Positions 29,284 through 37,429 of a stretch of DNA of 64,000 bases are shown piece by piece (the first letter of the stretch is position 1; each line of letters opens with the position of its first letter). The position numbers and the translations under genes were made by a program. This DNA comes from Burkholderiaceae bacterium (GTDB lineage Bacteria > Pseudomonadota > Gammaproteobacteria > Burkholderiales > Burkholderiaceae_D), in assembly GCA_030158675.1 (NCBI GenBank), contig JAOASL010000003.1, forward strand, positions 186,001 to 250,000, in the 5' to 3' direction. Below the pieces are notes generated by a model. It did not search any database. It saw nothing but the letters and a program-made list of their open reading frames with translations, and was not told the origin of the DNA.

Positions 29284-30540
29284 TCAGGCGCCCAGCAGCT
29301 TCTGCACGCGCACGCTGGCCGGCGGATGCGAATCGTAAAAGGCCGAGTGCAGCGGATCCGGCGTCAGGGTCGACGCGTTGTCTTCGTACAGTTTGACCAG
29401 TGCAGAGATCAGGTCCTGCGAATTGCTGTGCTTGGCCGCGAATGCATCGGCCTCGAACTCGTTCTTGCGTGAGGTGATCGACAGCAACGGTGAAAACAGG
29501 AACGTGAATACCGGCAGGACGAACATGAACAGGATCAGCGCCATCGCGTCATTGCTGCCTTGCATCAGCGGCGTCACACCGAGGCCGGCGTAGAACCACG
29601 CCTGCGTTTTGAGCCAGCCGAGCAGTGCGAGGAAAGCCAGCGAGATCGCGAACATCACGCCGACCCGCTGGATCACATGGTTCAGCTTGAAGTGGCCGAG
29701 TTCGTGCGCGAGGACAGCTTCGATTTCATTCGGCGCCAGGCGCGACAGCAAGGTGTCGAAGAACACGATGCGCTTGGCCGCGCCGAAGCCGGAAAAATAA
29801 GCATTGCCGTGCGCGCTGCGGCGCGAACCGTCCATCACGAACAGTCCCTTGCTGGCAAAGCCGACACGCTTCATCAGGCCCTCGATGCGCTGCTTCAGGC
29901 TTTCGTCGGCCAGCGGCGTGAACTTGTTGAACAGCGGCGCAATCAGGCTCTGGTAAAACCCCAGCATGAATACCTGGAAGCCGCACCATAGCAGCCATGC
30001 ATACAGCCACCATAGCGGACCGGCCTTTTCCATCAGCGTCAGCGTGATCCATAGCAGCGGCAGGCCAATCAGCGCGCCAATGAAAGTGCTTTTCACCAGG
30101 TCAGAGAAAAACAGCGACGGCGACATTTTGTTGAATCCGAAGCGATCTTCCAGCCTGAATTGCTTGTAATAGTCGAACGGCAGGTCGATCAGCCCCGAAA
30201 TGAGGGCCACGGCGACGATCAGCGCGATCTGGTAGCTCATGCCGGTGCCGACGCTGGCCACCAGCGTGGTCGACAGCCACTGCAGGCCGCCGAGCAGCGT
30301 GAACCCGATCAGCGTGACCGCATTGACGACCAGCAGCACGATCTTCAGTTTGGTTTTCGCGATCGTGTAGTCGGCCGCCTTCTGATGCGCTGGCAGCGGT
30401 ATCTTTGCGGCGAACTGCTCGGGCACGGCATTGCGATGCAGGGCGACATGGCGTACGTGGCGCGCTGACAGCCACAGCTTGACTGCCAGCGTGGCCAGCA
30501 GGAAGGCGGCGAACATCAATGAGAAGCTGTGTGAATCCAT
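29284..30540 (-). CDS. M48-family integral membrane metalloprotease (Ste24-like)
   Basis: A 418-residue membrane protease with several hydrophobic segments (about 7-24, 65-85, 100-120, 150-170, 175-195, 290-310 and 325-350). The zinc motif HELGHFKLNH is complete, and FEADAFAAKH supplies the third ligand, as in CAAX prenyl protease Ste24. Bacteria have no prenylated CAAX proteins of this kind, so the natural role is probably membrane protein quality control; this is inference. It is first in a run with phhB and rsgA and is divergent from orn. Compare the M48-like protein at 1-829, which lacks the first His. Confidence 0.92.
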   Translation of the reverse strand: MDSHSFSLMFAAFLLATLAVKLWLSARHVRHVALHRNAVPEQFAAKIPLPAHQKAADYTIAKTKLKIVLLVVNAVTLIGFTLLGGLQWLSTTLVASVGTGMSYQIALIVAVALISGLIDLPFDYYKQFRLEDRFGFNKMSPSLFFSDLVKSTFIGALIGLPLLWITLTLMEKAGPLWWLYAWLLWCGFQVFMLGFYQSLIAPLFNKFTPLADESLKQRIEGLMKRVGFASKGLFVMDGSRRSAHGNAYFSGFGAAKRIVFFDTLLSRLAPNEIEAVLAHELGHFKLNHVIQRVGVMFAISLAFLALLGWLKTQAWFYAGLGVTPLMQGSNDAMALILFMFVLPVFTFLFSPLLSITSRKNEFEADAFAAKHSNSQDLISALVKLYEDNASTLTPDPLHSAFYDSHPPASVRVQKLLGA

Positions 30541-30612
30541 GGGGTGCGTGTGAGAAAATGCGGGTTTTGCAAACGCGTGGCCGAAGGGCCGGCGCGCTAA
30601 CGGATCTGGATT

Positions 30613-31194
30613 ATGTCACAAGCAAATGAAGCCCATCAGGCGCCGGTCGTGCGGCCCAACGAGTTCAACCTGGTCTGGATCGACATGGAAATGACCGGCC
30701 TTGACCCTGACAACGACAGGGTGATCGAAGTCGCTGCCATCGTGACCGATCCGAACCTGAACGTGTTGGCCGAAGGACCGGTATTCGTGATTCATCAGTC
30801 CGATGCAGTGCTGGATGGCATGGATGCGTGGAACAAGGGCACCCATGGGCGCTCCGGCCTGATCGAGCGCGTCAAGGCGTCTGCGGTGAGCGAGGCGCAG
30901 GCCGAGGCAGAAATGATCGAATTCCTGCGCAAGTATGTGCCGGCCGGGAAGTCGCCGATGTGCGGCAACTCGATTTGCCAGGACCGTCGCTTCATGGCGC
31001 GCCACATGCCGAAGCTCGAGGCCTTCTTCCATTACCGGAACGTCGATGTGTCGACGCTGAAAGAATTGTGTCGCCGCTGGAAACCGGAACTAATTGCTGG
31101 CTTTAAAAAGCACCAGCTGCATACGGCGCTGGCCGACATTCGCGAATCGGTGGAAGAGCTTCAGTACTACCGCGAGCATTTCATTAAGGTGTGA
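30613..31194 (+). CDS. orn: Oligoribonuclease
   Basis: DEDDh 3'-5' exoribonuclease that degrades RNA dinucleotides, including the pGpG left from cyclic di-GMP breakdown. The first acidic motif is [11 protein letters not shown], and the C-terminal one is [10 protein letters not shown] with the catalytic His. Length 193 is a little above the usual 180 because of an N-terminal extension before [11 protein letters not shown]. It is divergent from the membrane protease. Confidence 0.96.
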   Translation: MSQANEAHQAPVVRPNEFNLVWIDMEMTGLDPDNDRVIEVAAIVTDPNLNVLAEGPVFVIHQSDAVLDGMDAWNKGTHGRSGLIERVKASAVSEAQAEAEMIEFLRKYVPAGKSPMCGNSICQDRRFMARHMPKLEAFFHYRNVDVSTLKELCRRWKPELIAGFKKHQLHTALADIRESVEELQYYREHFIKV

Positions 31195-31361
31195 GCATGG
31201 ACGGCGATGTCCGGTGGGGTCCCGGCCGCACATCGCCAATCTTCCTGCCGGCGCCGGCCTGGCGCTTCTCGCAGAGTAGCGCTCGCGTCGTTCGCCCTTT
31301 GCCGTTCAACCGGTAGCTTCTATGGCGATCGGCGCAGGCTCCAAGATCTTGTTTGAAGCAA

Positions 31362-31955
31362 TTAATGGAGCTGTTTTGCGCGGGCCTTCCAGAATCTTTC
31401 GATCTGCGGCACGGATACCTCGACTTCGATAGCCAGCTTGTGGCACTTCATCGGGTCATCGACCAGCGCGACTTCGTTGTCCTCGATTTCCTCAGCGCCC
31501 AACAGATAGATCGCGCGCAGCAGCGACGCCTGCGGCGACTCGCGCAGCGGCTGCCATGCGTTCGGGCGCAGGCTGACGCCTTCCATGAAACCCCAGCACC
31601 AGGCTTCGGCGTCCAGCACTTCCTGGCCTTTCCATTGGTGCACCGAGAACAGCGGTTCAAAATCCTTGGGCGCGACATCGAAGGTGACCACGATTTCGTC
31701 CAGCGCGCGCGTCAGCAGTTCACGGATGCGCGCCGCCTGCTGCTCAGTACCGAAGTCAGGCACATCTTCCGCGCCCGGTCCCCAGATGCGCGGCTGCCAT
31801 TCGTCGACCGGCACCGGCTCCGGACCGACCGCGACGGCGGTCAGATAGCCGTGGAGCGCATCCATTGCCATCGTTTCGTCGCCGCAGCGATCGGACATCA
31901 GGAAACGGTCGAGTTCGTCGAATTCTTTTTCAGTCAGCAAGGGTTCTGCAGCCAT
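31362..31955 (-). CDS. YecA/UPF0149 family protein
   Basis: A 197-residue protein of the UPF0149 (YgfB/YecA) family, mostly helical. Visible landmarks are LTEKEFDELDRFL at the start, ALHGYLTAVAVGP and WCWGFMEGV, all typical. The C-terminal SEC-C zinc motif of longer YecA members is absent. Function is unknown. I chose the ATG at 31955 because the frame up to 32093 runs through the srkA promoter and start. It is convergent with orn; the 167-bp gap contains inverted repeats (GGCGATGT/ACATCGCC at 31203-31237 and GCCGGCGCCGGC at about 31248) but no T-run. Confidence 0.88.
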   Translation of the reverse strand: MAAEPLLTEKEFDELDRFLMSDRCGDETMAMDALHGYLTAVAVGPEPVPVDEWQPRIWGPGAEDVPDFGTEQQAARIRELLTRALDEIVVTFDVAPKDFEPLFSVHQWKGQEVLDAEAWCWGFMEGVSLRPNAWQPLRESPQASLLRAIYLLGAEEIEDNEVALVDDPMKCHKLAIEVEVSVPQIERFWKARAKQLH

Positions 31956-31995
31956 ATTTGTTGCCCGTGAAATGTTTGTGCGCAGTGTACTCTCA

Positions 31996-32026
31996 TTGCA
32001 GTCAGCCACCCGTTCGCGACTACAAT
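31996..32026 (+). promoter_or_regulatory. Probable srkA promoter, predicting a leaderless mRNA
   Basis: TTGCAG (31996-32001) and TACAAT (32021-32026) with a 19-bp spacer. A normal start 7 bases after the -10 falls on the A of the srkA ATG at 32033. No Shine-Dalgarno is present. Confidence 0.5.
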
Positions 32027-32032
32027 CGGTGC

Positions 32033-33022
32033 ATGAGCTCTTCCCTCTCGCATTCGTTTTACGAACTCTCGCCCGACGCCGTGCTGGACGCACTGGATGC
32101 GGTCGGCCTGCGCGGCGATGGCCGTCTGCTCGCGCTCAACAGCTATGAGAACCGCGTCTACCAGGTGGGCATGGAGGACGGCGCGCCGGTGGTCGCGAAG
32201 TTCTATCGGCCGCAGCGCTGGAGCGACGCGGCCATCCTGGAAGAGCATGCCTTCGTCGCCGAACTGCATGCGGCGGAGATACCGGTGGTGCCGGCACTGG
32301 TGCTTGACGGCGCAACGCTGCACAGTCATCAGTCGTATCGTTTCGCGGTCTTTCCGCGTCAGGGCGGGCGCGCACCCGAGCTTGATGCGCCCGGCACGCT
32401 GGAATGGCTCGGCCGTTTCATGGGCCGCATTCACGCGCTCGGCGCGCTCCATCCCTTCGTCGCTCGCCCGTTGCTCGACCGGCATACCTTCGGCGAGCAG
32501 TCGCGCGACTGGCTGCTTGAGCATGAAATCGTCCCGCAAGACTTGCGCGCCAGCTGGAGCGCGATCAGCCGACTGGCGCTGGACGGCGTGCGTCGCTGTT
32601 ACGACCGCGCCGGCGACGTTCGCATGATTCGCCTGCACGGCGATTGCCACGTCGGCAATGTGCTTTGGACCGACGCTGGTCCGCATTTCGTCGACTTCGA
32701 CGACAGCCGCATGGGGCCTGCGCTGCAGGATCTCTGGATGCTGCTGTCCGGCGAACGTGCCGAGATGCGCTCTCAGCTGGCCGACCTGCTGGCAGGTTAC
32801 GAGGATTTCCGTGAATTCGATCAGCGCGAGCTTTATCTGCTGGAAGCATTGCGCACGCTGCGCCTGCTGCATTACTCCGCCTGGATTGCGATGCGCTGGG
32901 ATGATCCGGCTTTCCGGCAGGCTTTCCCTTGGTTCAGCGCAGTTCGCTATTGGCAGGACCGGATCCTTGAACTGCATGAACAGGTTGCATTGATGGACGA
33001 AGAGCCACTTTGGCCTATTTGA
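32033..33022 (+). CDS. srkA: Stress response kinase A (YihE/RdoA family)
   Basis: Aminoglycoside-phosphotransferase-fold protein kinase that in E. coli protects against stress-induced death. The 329-residue protein has the catalytic loop HGDCHVGNVLW and the metal-binding VDFDDSRMGPALQDLW. The ATG at 32033 (MSSSLSHSFYELSP) matches the family start; the upstream in-frame region overlaps the YecA-family gene on the other strand. A promoter at 31996-32026 places transcription start at the ATG. The stop codon overlaps an FNR-type palindrome that serves the next gene. Confidence 0.93.
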   Translation: MSSSLSHSFYELSPDAVLDALDAVGLRGDGRLLALNSYENRVYQVGMEDGAPVVAKFYRPQRWSDAAILEEHAFVAELHAAEIPVVPALVLDGATLHSHQSYRFAVFPRQGGRAPELDAPGTLEWLGRFMGRIHALGALHPFVARPLLDRHTFGEQSRDWLLEHEIVPQDLRASWSAISRLALDGVRRCYDRAGDVRMIRLHGDCHVGNVLWTDAGPHFVDFDDSRMGPALQDLWMLLSGERAEMRSQLADLLAGYEDFREFDQRELYLLEALRTLRLLHYSAWIAMRWDDPAFRQAFPWFSAVRYWQDRILELHEQVALMDEEPLWPI

Positions 33023-33032
33023 CCGAAGTCAA
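33019..33032 (+). promoter_or_regulatory. FNR-type binding site of the usp promoter
   Basis: TTGACCGAAGTCAA, a palindrome of the form TTGAC-N4-GTCAA. It ends 22 bp before TAGTGT (33055-33060), a plausible -10, which places the site centre at about -41.5, the class II activator position. Confidence 0.8.
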
Positions 33033-33092
33033 ATTTTTAAATCGTTCGTTTTGTTAGTGTGATCCCCACTTCTGAGGAAAGGGGAGACTGGC

Positions 33093-33536
33093 ATGTTCAA
33101 GAAAATCCTGGTACCTACCGATGGATCACCGCTGTCCGAAAAGGCGGCCAAGGCCGCCCTTGAGTTTGCGGCTCAGCACGGCGCAACGGTGGTCGGCCTG
33201 GCGGTGGCCGAGGCCTACCCGTTCATGCTGATGCCCGAGGCCGGCGCCATGGTCGACTTGTCGACCTATGAAGAGCTGCAGGACAAGTCCGCGCAGCAAG
33301 CCATGGAGAAGCTGCGTTCGATGGCGGCGTCGGCCGGAGTCAGCTGCGAGGCGCTGTCGACACGTGGCGTGCATCCCTACGAAGAAATCATTAATACCGC
33401 GTCGGCCAAAGGCTGCGACCTGATCTGGATGGGGTCCCACGGCCGCAAGGGCCTGGACAAGCTGTTGCTCGGCAGTGAGACACAGCGCGTGCTGTCGCAC
33501 ACAACGCTGCCGGTGATGGTGTACCGCGCGCCCTGA
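33093..33536 (+). CDS. Universal stress protein, single domain
   Basis: A 147-residue UspA-family protein. The ATP-binding motif G-2x-G-9x-G(S/T) is present in MGSHGRKGLDKLLLGSETQR. The gene starts 61 bp after an FNR-type palindrome and has a GGGGAG-like Shine-Dalgarno. FNR/ANR control of Usp proteins is well known in Pseudomonas, where they support survival without oxygen; the same is inferred here. It is convergent with a tandem-domain Usp gene. Confidence 0.93.
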   Translation: MFKKILVPTDGSPLSEKAAKAALEFAAQHGATVVGLAVAEAYPFMLMPEAGAMVDLSTYEELQDKSAQQAMEKLRSMAASAGVSCEALSTRGVHPYEEIINTASAKGCDLIWMGSHGRKGLDKLLLGSETQRVLSHTTLPVMVYRAP

Positions 33537-33595
33537 TTCAAAGAACGCAGCGCCGCAATACGTCGCGGCGCTGCCGTGCGCCGGCTCACGCCGGC

Positions 33596-34435
33596 TCAAT
33601 GGGCCATTAGCACCGGTACCGTCATTGATTGCAGCACGGTGCGGGTGACGCCACCGAGCACCACCTCGCGAAAGCGGGTATGACCGTAGGCACCCATCAC
33701 GATCAGATCCGACCCGAGGTCGGCAGCAATCGATAGCAGCGCCTCACCGGTGGCGCCAGTGACGGTTCGCTCGATCACGTTGACCTGAATACCGTGCCGC
33801 GCCAGATAAAGCGCGAGATCCGCACCCGGTTCGTCGCCGTGTGCATCGGCATCGGCGCGCGGATTGAAGATCACCACATCGGTCGTGCCGGCCTGGCACA
33901 GCAGCGGCAATGCGCCGGCGATTGCGCGGCTTGCGGGTATGCCGCCGTCCCATGCGACCAGAGGCCGACGGAAGTTGCCGCTGGCTTGGCCCGCATATGG
34001 CACGACGAGGACAGGGCGACCACTGTTGAGCACCACCGTCTCGACAAAATTTGGCATCAGCCCTGGCACGGCGGTCGTCGGATCGAATTGCCCGATGATG
34101 GTCAGATCCGCATAGCGCGCATGCAGCGCGATGCCGCCGGCGGCATCGTCGTCGACCAACCGCGTTTCGACCGGTTCGACGCCCAGGCGGGCGGCGACAG
34201 GTTCGAAGGTGCCAAGCGCCCCGCGCGCATACTGGCGCAAATGCTCAAGATGATGCGCAAATACCGGATCCTCCGGATTGAACGCGCCCTGGCTGAACAC
34301 AAACCGGGAAATGCCGGTCGTGGCAGCGCCCACCAGATGGGCGCCGTGTGCCTTCGCCAGTTGTGCGGCCAACGTGGTGCGCACGGCACTGCGCGGGGAC
34401 TGGTCGACATGCACCAGCAAGGTCTTGTAACTCAT
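33596..34435 (-). CDS. Universal stress protein, tandem domains
   Basis: A 279-residue protein with two Usp domains (about 1-145 and 150-279). The second keeps the nucleotide-binding pattern in GAYGHTRFREVVLGG; the first is more degenerate. It is divergent from the acyl-CoA synthetase-acetyltransferase gene. A degenerate FNR-type site (34559-34572) lies in the 151-bp gap, with a TAATCT hexamer 20 bp closer to this gene, so it may also respond to oxygen; that is weaker than for the other usp gene. Confidence 0.9.
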   Translation of the reverse strand: MSYKTLLVHVDQSPRSAVRTTLAAQLAKAHGAHLVGAATTGISRFVFSQGAFNPEDPVFAHHLEHLRQYARGALGTFEPVAARLGVEPVETRLVDDDAAGGIALHARYADLTIIGQFDPTTAVPGLMPNFVETVVLNSGRPVLVVPYAGQASGNFRRPLVAWDGGIPASRAIAGALPLLCQAGTTDVVIFNPRADADAHGDEPGADLALYLARHGIQVNVIERTVTGATGEALLSIAADLGSDLIVMGAYGHTRFREVVLGGVTRTVLQSMTVPVLMAH

Positions 34436-34558
34436 TCTCTTTCCTTCCGACAGTGGGAATCAGGGCCGGTCTGTCCGGCTTTCATGCAAGACTAACTACC
34501 AGCGACATGATGAGTCCAGTCAGTTTGCCGATAGATTAACCGAATGTTTCTGTAGAAT

Positions 34559-34572
34559 TTTACCGAGGTCAA
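34559..34572. promoter_or_regulatory. Degenerate FNR-type site between usp and the synthetase-acetyltransferase gene
   Basis: TTTACCGAGGTCAA differs from TTGAC-N4-GTCAA at one position. It is too close to the 34587 ATG for normal activation of that gene. Toward the minus-strand usp gene a TAATCT lies 20 bp away, not 22. Confidence 0.35.
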
Positions 34573-34586
34573 GCGCCCCTCCATCC

Positions 34587-37292
34587 ATGAGCATACGCAA
34601 TCTGCAGTATCTGTTCGCGCCAAAGTCCGTCGTGCTGATCGGCGCGAGCGATCGGCCGCACAGTGTCGGCGCTACCGTGCTGGCCAACCTGATCGGCGGC
34701 CGCAGTAGCGATGAGCTGCGCGAGCAGCTGATGCTGGTCAATCCCCGCCTGAAGGTGTTGATGGGATTGCCGGTTTATCCCGACGTGGCCAGTCTGCCGC
34801 GCGCACCAGACGTGGCCGTGATCGCGACGCCGCCGGCGACCGTGCCTGCCTTGATCGAGGCGCTGGTCGCGCGTGGCGCGCATGCCGCGATCGTGCTGAC
34901 CGCTGGCATGGACGGCCCGAACGGCGACGGCCGCACCCAGCGGCAGGCGATGCTCGACGCGGCGCGGCCGGCCGTGTTTCGCATCCTCGGACCGAACTGT
35001 GTCGGTACGCTGGTGCCGGGCGCGAACCTGAACGCGAGTTTTGCCCACACTACCGCCTTGCCCGGAAAAATCGCCTTCGTTTCTCAGTCAGGTGCCCTGG
35101 TCACCTCGGTACTTGACTGGGCGCACGCGCGTGGCATCGGCTTTTCCCATTTCGTGTCACTGGGCGACGCGTCCGACATCGACTTCGGCGACATGCTCGA
35201 CTACCTCGCGACCGACCCGCAGACCAGCGCGATCCTGCTGTACATTGAGGACGTGCGCAATGCGCGCAAGTTCATGTCGGCCGCGCGCGGCGCTGCCCGC
35301 AACAAGCCGGTGCTGGTGCTGAAGGCCGGCCGCGCGCCCGAGGGGGCGCGCGCCGCTGCGTCGCACACCGGTGCACTGGCCGGACTCGATGCGGTGTTCG
35401 ACTCCGCGATACGACGTGCCGGCATGCTGCGCGTACTGTCCACCGAGGCGCTGTTCGATGCCGTCGAGACGCTGTCGTGCGCGCAACCGCTGCGCAGCGA
35501 GGAGCTGATCATCCTCACCAACGGCGGCGGCCCGGGCGTGATGGCGACGGATGCACTGATCCTGTCGGGCGGCAAGCTGGCGACGCTGCCACCGGAGACT
35601 GTCGCGGCACTGAACCAGGTATTGCCGGCTAACTGGTCGCACGGCAATCCGATCGACATCATCGGTGACGCGCCGGTCGAACGCTACCAGCGCGCGCTGG
35701 CCATCCTGTTCGAACGGCATCCCGACAAGGCGCTGCTGTTCATCCATTCGCCGACGGCGATCGTTCCGTCGGCCGACATTGCGCGCGTCATCGCGCCCAT
35801 GGTCGTGCAATCGCGCCAGCACGTCATCAGCTGCTGGCTTGGCGCTGCGGCTGTGGCCGAGGCAAGGCAGATTTTTTCCGACGCCGGCATACCGCATTTC
35901 GGCACGCCCGAGGATGCGGTGCAGGCCTTCATGCAAGTGGTGGAGTACCGGCGCAACCAGCAGTTGCTGATGCAGACGCCGGCCGCCGGCACGCAGCATG
36001 ACCCGATCAATCGGGTGGCTGCACGCGCCATCGTTGATCGCGCGCTGGCCGAAGGTCGCAGCATGCTGACCGAGCCCGAGTCCAAGGCCTTGCTCGAGGC
36101 CTGTCATATTCCGGTGGTCGACACGCGTATTGCACAAAGTGCCGGCGAAGCGCGCGAGATGGCCGAGCAGATCGGCTTTCCGGTCGCCGTCAAGGTGCTG
36201 TCGCCGGATGTCTCGCACAAGACGGAGGTGGGGGGCGTGGTGCTGGATCTGACGACGCCGGAAGCGGTCGAGGCGGCGGTGCAGGGCATTGAGCAGCGGC
36301 TCGCACGCTTGCGTCCGGAAGCGCGGCTGAACGGTTTTTCGGTGCAGGCGATGGCGCGCTGGCCGGATGCGCAGGAACTGATCATCGGCATCACCACCGA
36401 TCCCATCTTCGGCCCGGTGATCCTGTTCGGTCAGGGCGGTATCGCCGTCGAGGTGCTGCATGACCATGCGGTGGCGCTGCCGCCGCTGAACAGTGTGCTG
36501 GCGCGCGACATGGTCATGCGCACGCGCGTGGCCAGCCTGCTGGCCGGATACCGCAATCGCAAGCCCGCCGACATCGAGGCAGTGTGCCGCGTGCTGATTC
36601 AGGTCGCGCACCTGGCGGCCGAATTGCCGGAAGTCGCCGAGCTGGACCTCAATCCCTTGCTGGCAGACCACCATGGCGTGATCGCGCTCGATGCGCGCGT
36701 GCTGATCCGGCCATCGCGGCTACGACATCCGCATGACCGGCTGGCGATCCGCCCATATCCACAGGAGCTGGAGGAGAAGATCGCCTGGATGAGCGACACG
36801 CTGTTGCTGCGGCCGATCCGGCCGGAGGACACCGAAGAGCACCTGCGTTTTTTCCATTCACTGGAACCGATCGACGTGCGCATGCGCATGTTCGTGCAGC
36901 TGCGTGAGTTGCAGCTGTCGCAGCTTGCGCGCATGACCCAGATTGACTACGACCGCGAGATGGCGTTCGTCGCCGTCCGCAAGCGTGCGGACGGCAGCGA
37001 TGAGACGTTGGGCGTGGTGCGTGGGGTTGCCGATCCCGACAATGAGCAGGCCGAGTTCGCGATCGTCATCCGCTCCGACCTGAAGGGCATGGGACTGGGA
37101 AGCATCCTGATGCGCAAGCTGATCGCGTATTTCCGCCAGCGCGGCACGCGCGCGATCGTCGGCGAGGCGCTGTCGGATAACCGCGCGATGATGGAGTTGA
37201 TGCGCGACCTGGGTTTTGGCCTGCGCAGCAATCCCGGCGAAGGTACGGTCGAGCTGCGTTTCGATCTGAGCGGCGACGGTCCGGCGACTTAA
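34587..37292 (+). CDS. ADP-forming acyl-CoA synthetase fused to a GNAT acetyltransferase
   Basis: A 901-residue fusion. Domains in order: CoA-binding (about 1-140), succinyl-CoA-ligase-like (150-300) with ASHTGALAG and His260 at the place of the phosphorylated His, a middle domain (300-460), ATP-grasp (about 480-710) with DVSHKTEVGGVV and His544, and GNAT (about 740-890) with the acetyl-CoA loop KGMGLGS. This resembles the protein acetyltransferase Pat/YfiQ, which acetylates acetyl-CoA synthetase, but there the synthetase part is thought to be inactive. Here both histidines used by ADP-forming acetyl-CoA synthetases are kept. It stands among low-oxygen genes, divergent from a usp gene and 137 bp before hemN. 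Confidence 0.88.
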   Translation: MSIRNLQYLFAPKSVVLIGASDRPHSVGATVLANLIGGRSSDELREQLMLVNPRLKVLMGLPVYPDVASLPRAPDVAVIATPPATVPALIEALVARGAHAAIVLTAGMDGPNGDGRTQRQAMLDAARPAVFRILGPNCVGTLVPGANLNASFAHTTALPGKIAFVSQSGALVTSVLDWAHARGIGFSHFVSLGDASDIDFGDMLDYLATDPQTSAILLYIEDVRNARKFMSAARGAARNKPVLVLKAGRAPEGARAAASHTGALAGLDAVFDSAIRRAGMLRVLSTEALFDAVETLSCAQPLRSEELIILTNGGGPGVMATDALILSGGKLATLPPETVAALNQVLPANWSHGNPIDIIGDAPVERYQRALAILFERHPDKALLFIHSPTAIVPSADIARVIAPMVVQSRQHVISCWLGAAAVAEARQIFSDAGIPHFGTPEDAVQAFMQVVEYRRNQQLLMQTPAAGTQHDPINRVAARAIVDRALAEGRSMLTEPESKALLEACHIPVVDTRIAQSAGEAREMAEQIGFPVAVKVLSPDVSHKTEVGGVVLDLTTPEAVEAAVQGIEQRLARLRPEARLNGFSVQAMARWPDAQELIIGITTDPIFGPVILFGQGGIAVEVLHDHAVALPPLNSVLARDMVMRTRVASLLAGYRNRKPADIEAVCRVLIQVAHLAAELPEVAELDLNPLLADHHGVIALDARVLIRPSRLRHPHDRLAIRPYPQELEEKIAWMSDTLLLRPIRPEDTEEHLRFFHSLEPIDVRMRMFVQLRELQLSQLARMTQIDYDREMAFVAVRKRADGSDETLGVVRGVADPDNEQAEFAIVIRSDLKGMGLGSILMRKLIAYFRQRGTRAIVGEALSDNRAMMELMRDLGFGLRSNPGEGTVELRFDLSGDGPAT

Positions 37293-37309
37293 TGCGTGGG
37301 CCGGCGATG

Positions 37310-37325
37310 TGGTCATTTTTGACCA
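37310..37325. repeat. 16-bp palindrome upstream of the hemN FNR site
   Basis: TGGTCA (37310-37315), four T, TGACCA (37320-37325). It reads as FNR half-sites in inverted order and ends 11 bp before the true palindrome at 37337. Role unknown. Confidence 0.4.
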
Positions 37326-37336
37326 GCCGGCCTATT

Positions 37337-37350
37337 TTGACTTAAGTCAA
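37337..37350 (+). promoter_or_regulatory. FNR-type binding site of the hemN promoter
   Basis: TTGACTTAAGTCAA, a perfect 14-bp palindrome. It ends 22 bp before TAGACT (37373-37378), a plausible -10, giving a centre at about -41.5. Confidence 0.85.
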
Positions 37351-37429
37351 GGTAATTCAGAGGTGGCGTTCGTAGACTCCAGTCGCCTGAGAGGTGCATG
37401 TGTGCACCCGAGGCGAGCTGCGAGCCCCC

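Noticed and set aside
31195-31361. A tRNA or small RNA gene in the orn / YecA-family gap
   Set aside because: Inverted repeats are present, but no cloverleaf, T-loop sequence or promoter is seen.
35157-36674. A 505-codon open frame antisense to the synthetase-acetyltransferase gene
   Set aside because: Same codon-bias effect; composition is rich in Arg, His and Gln and shows no family motif.
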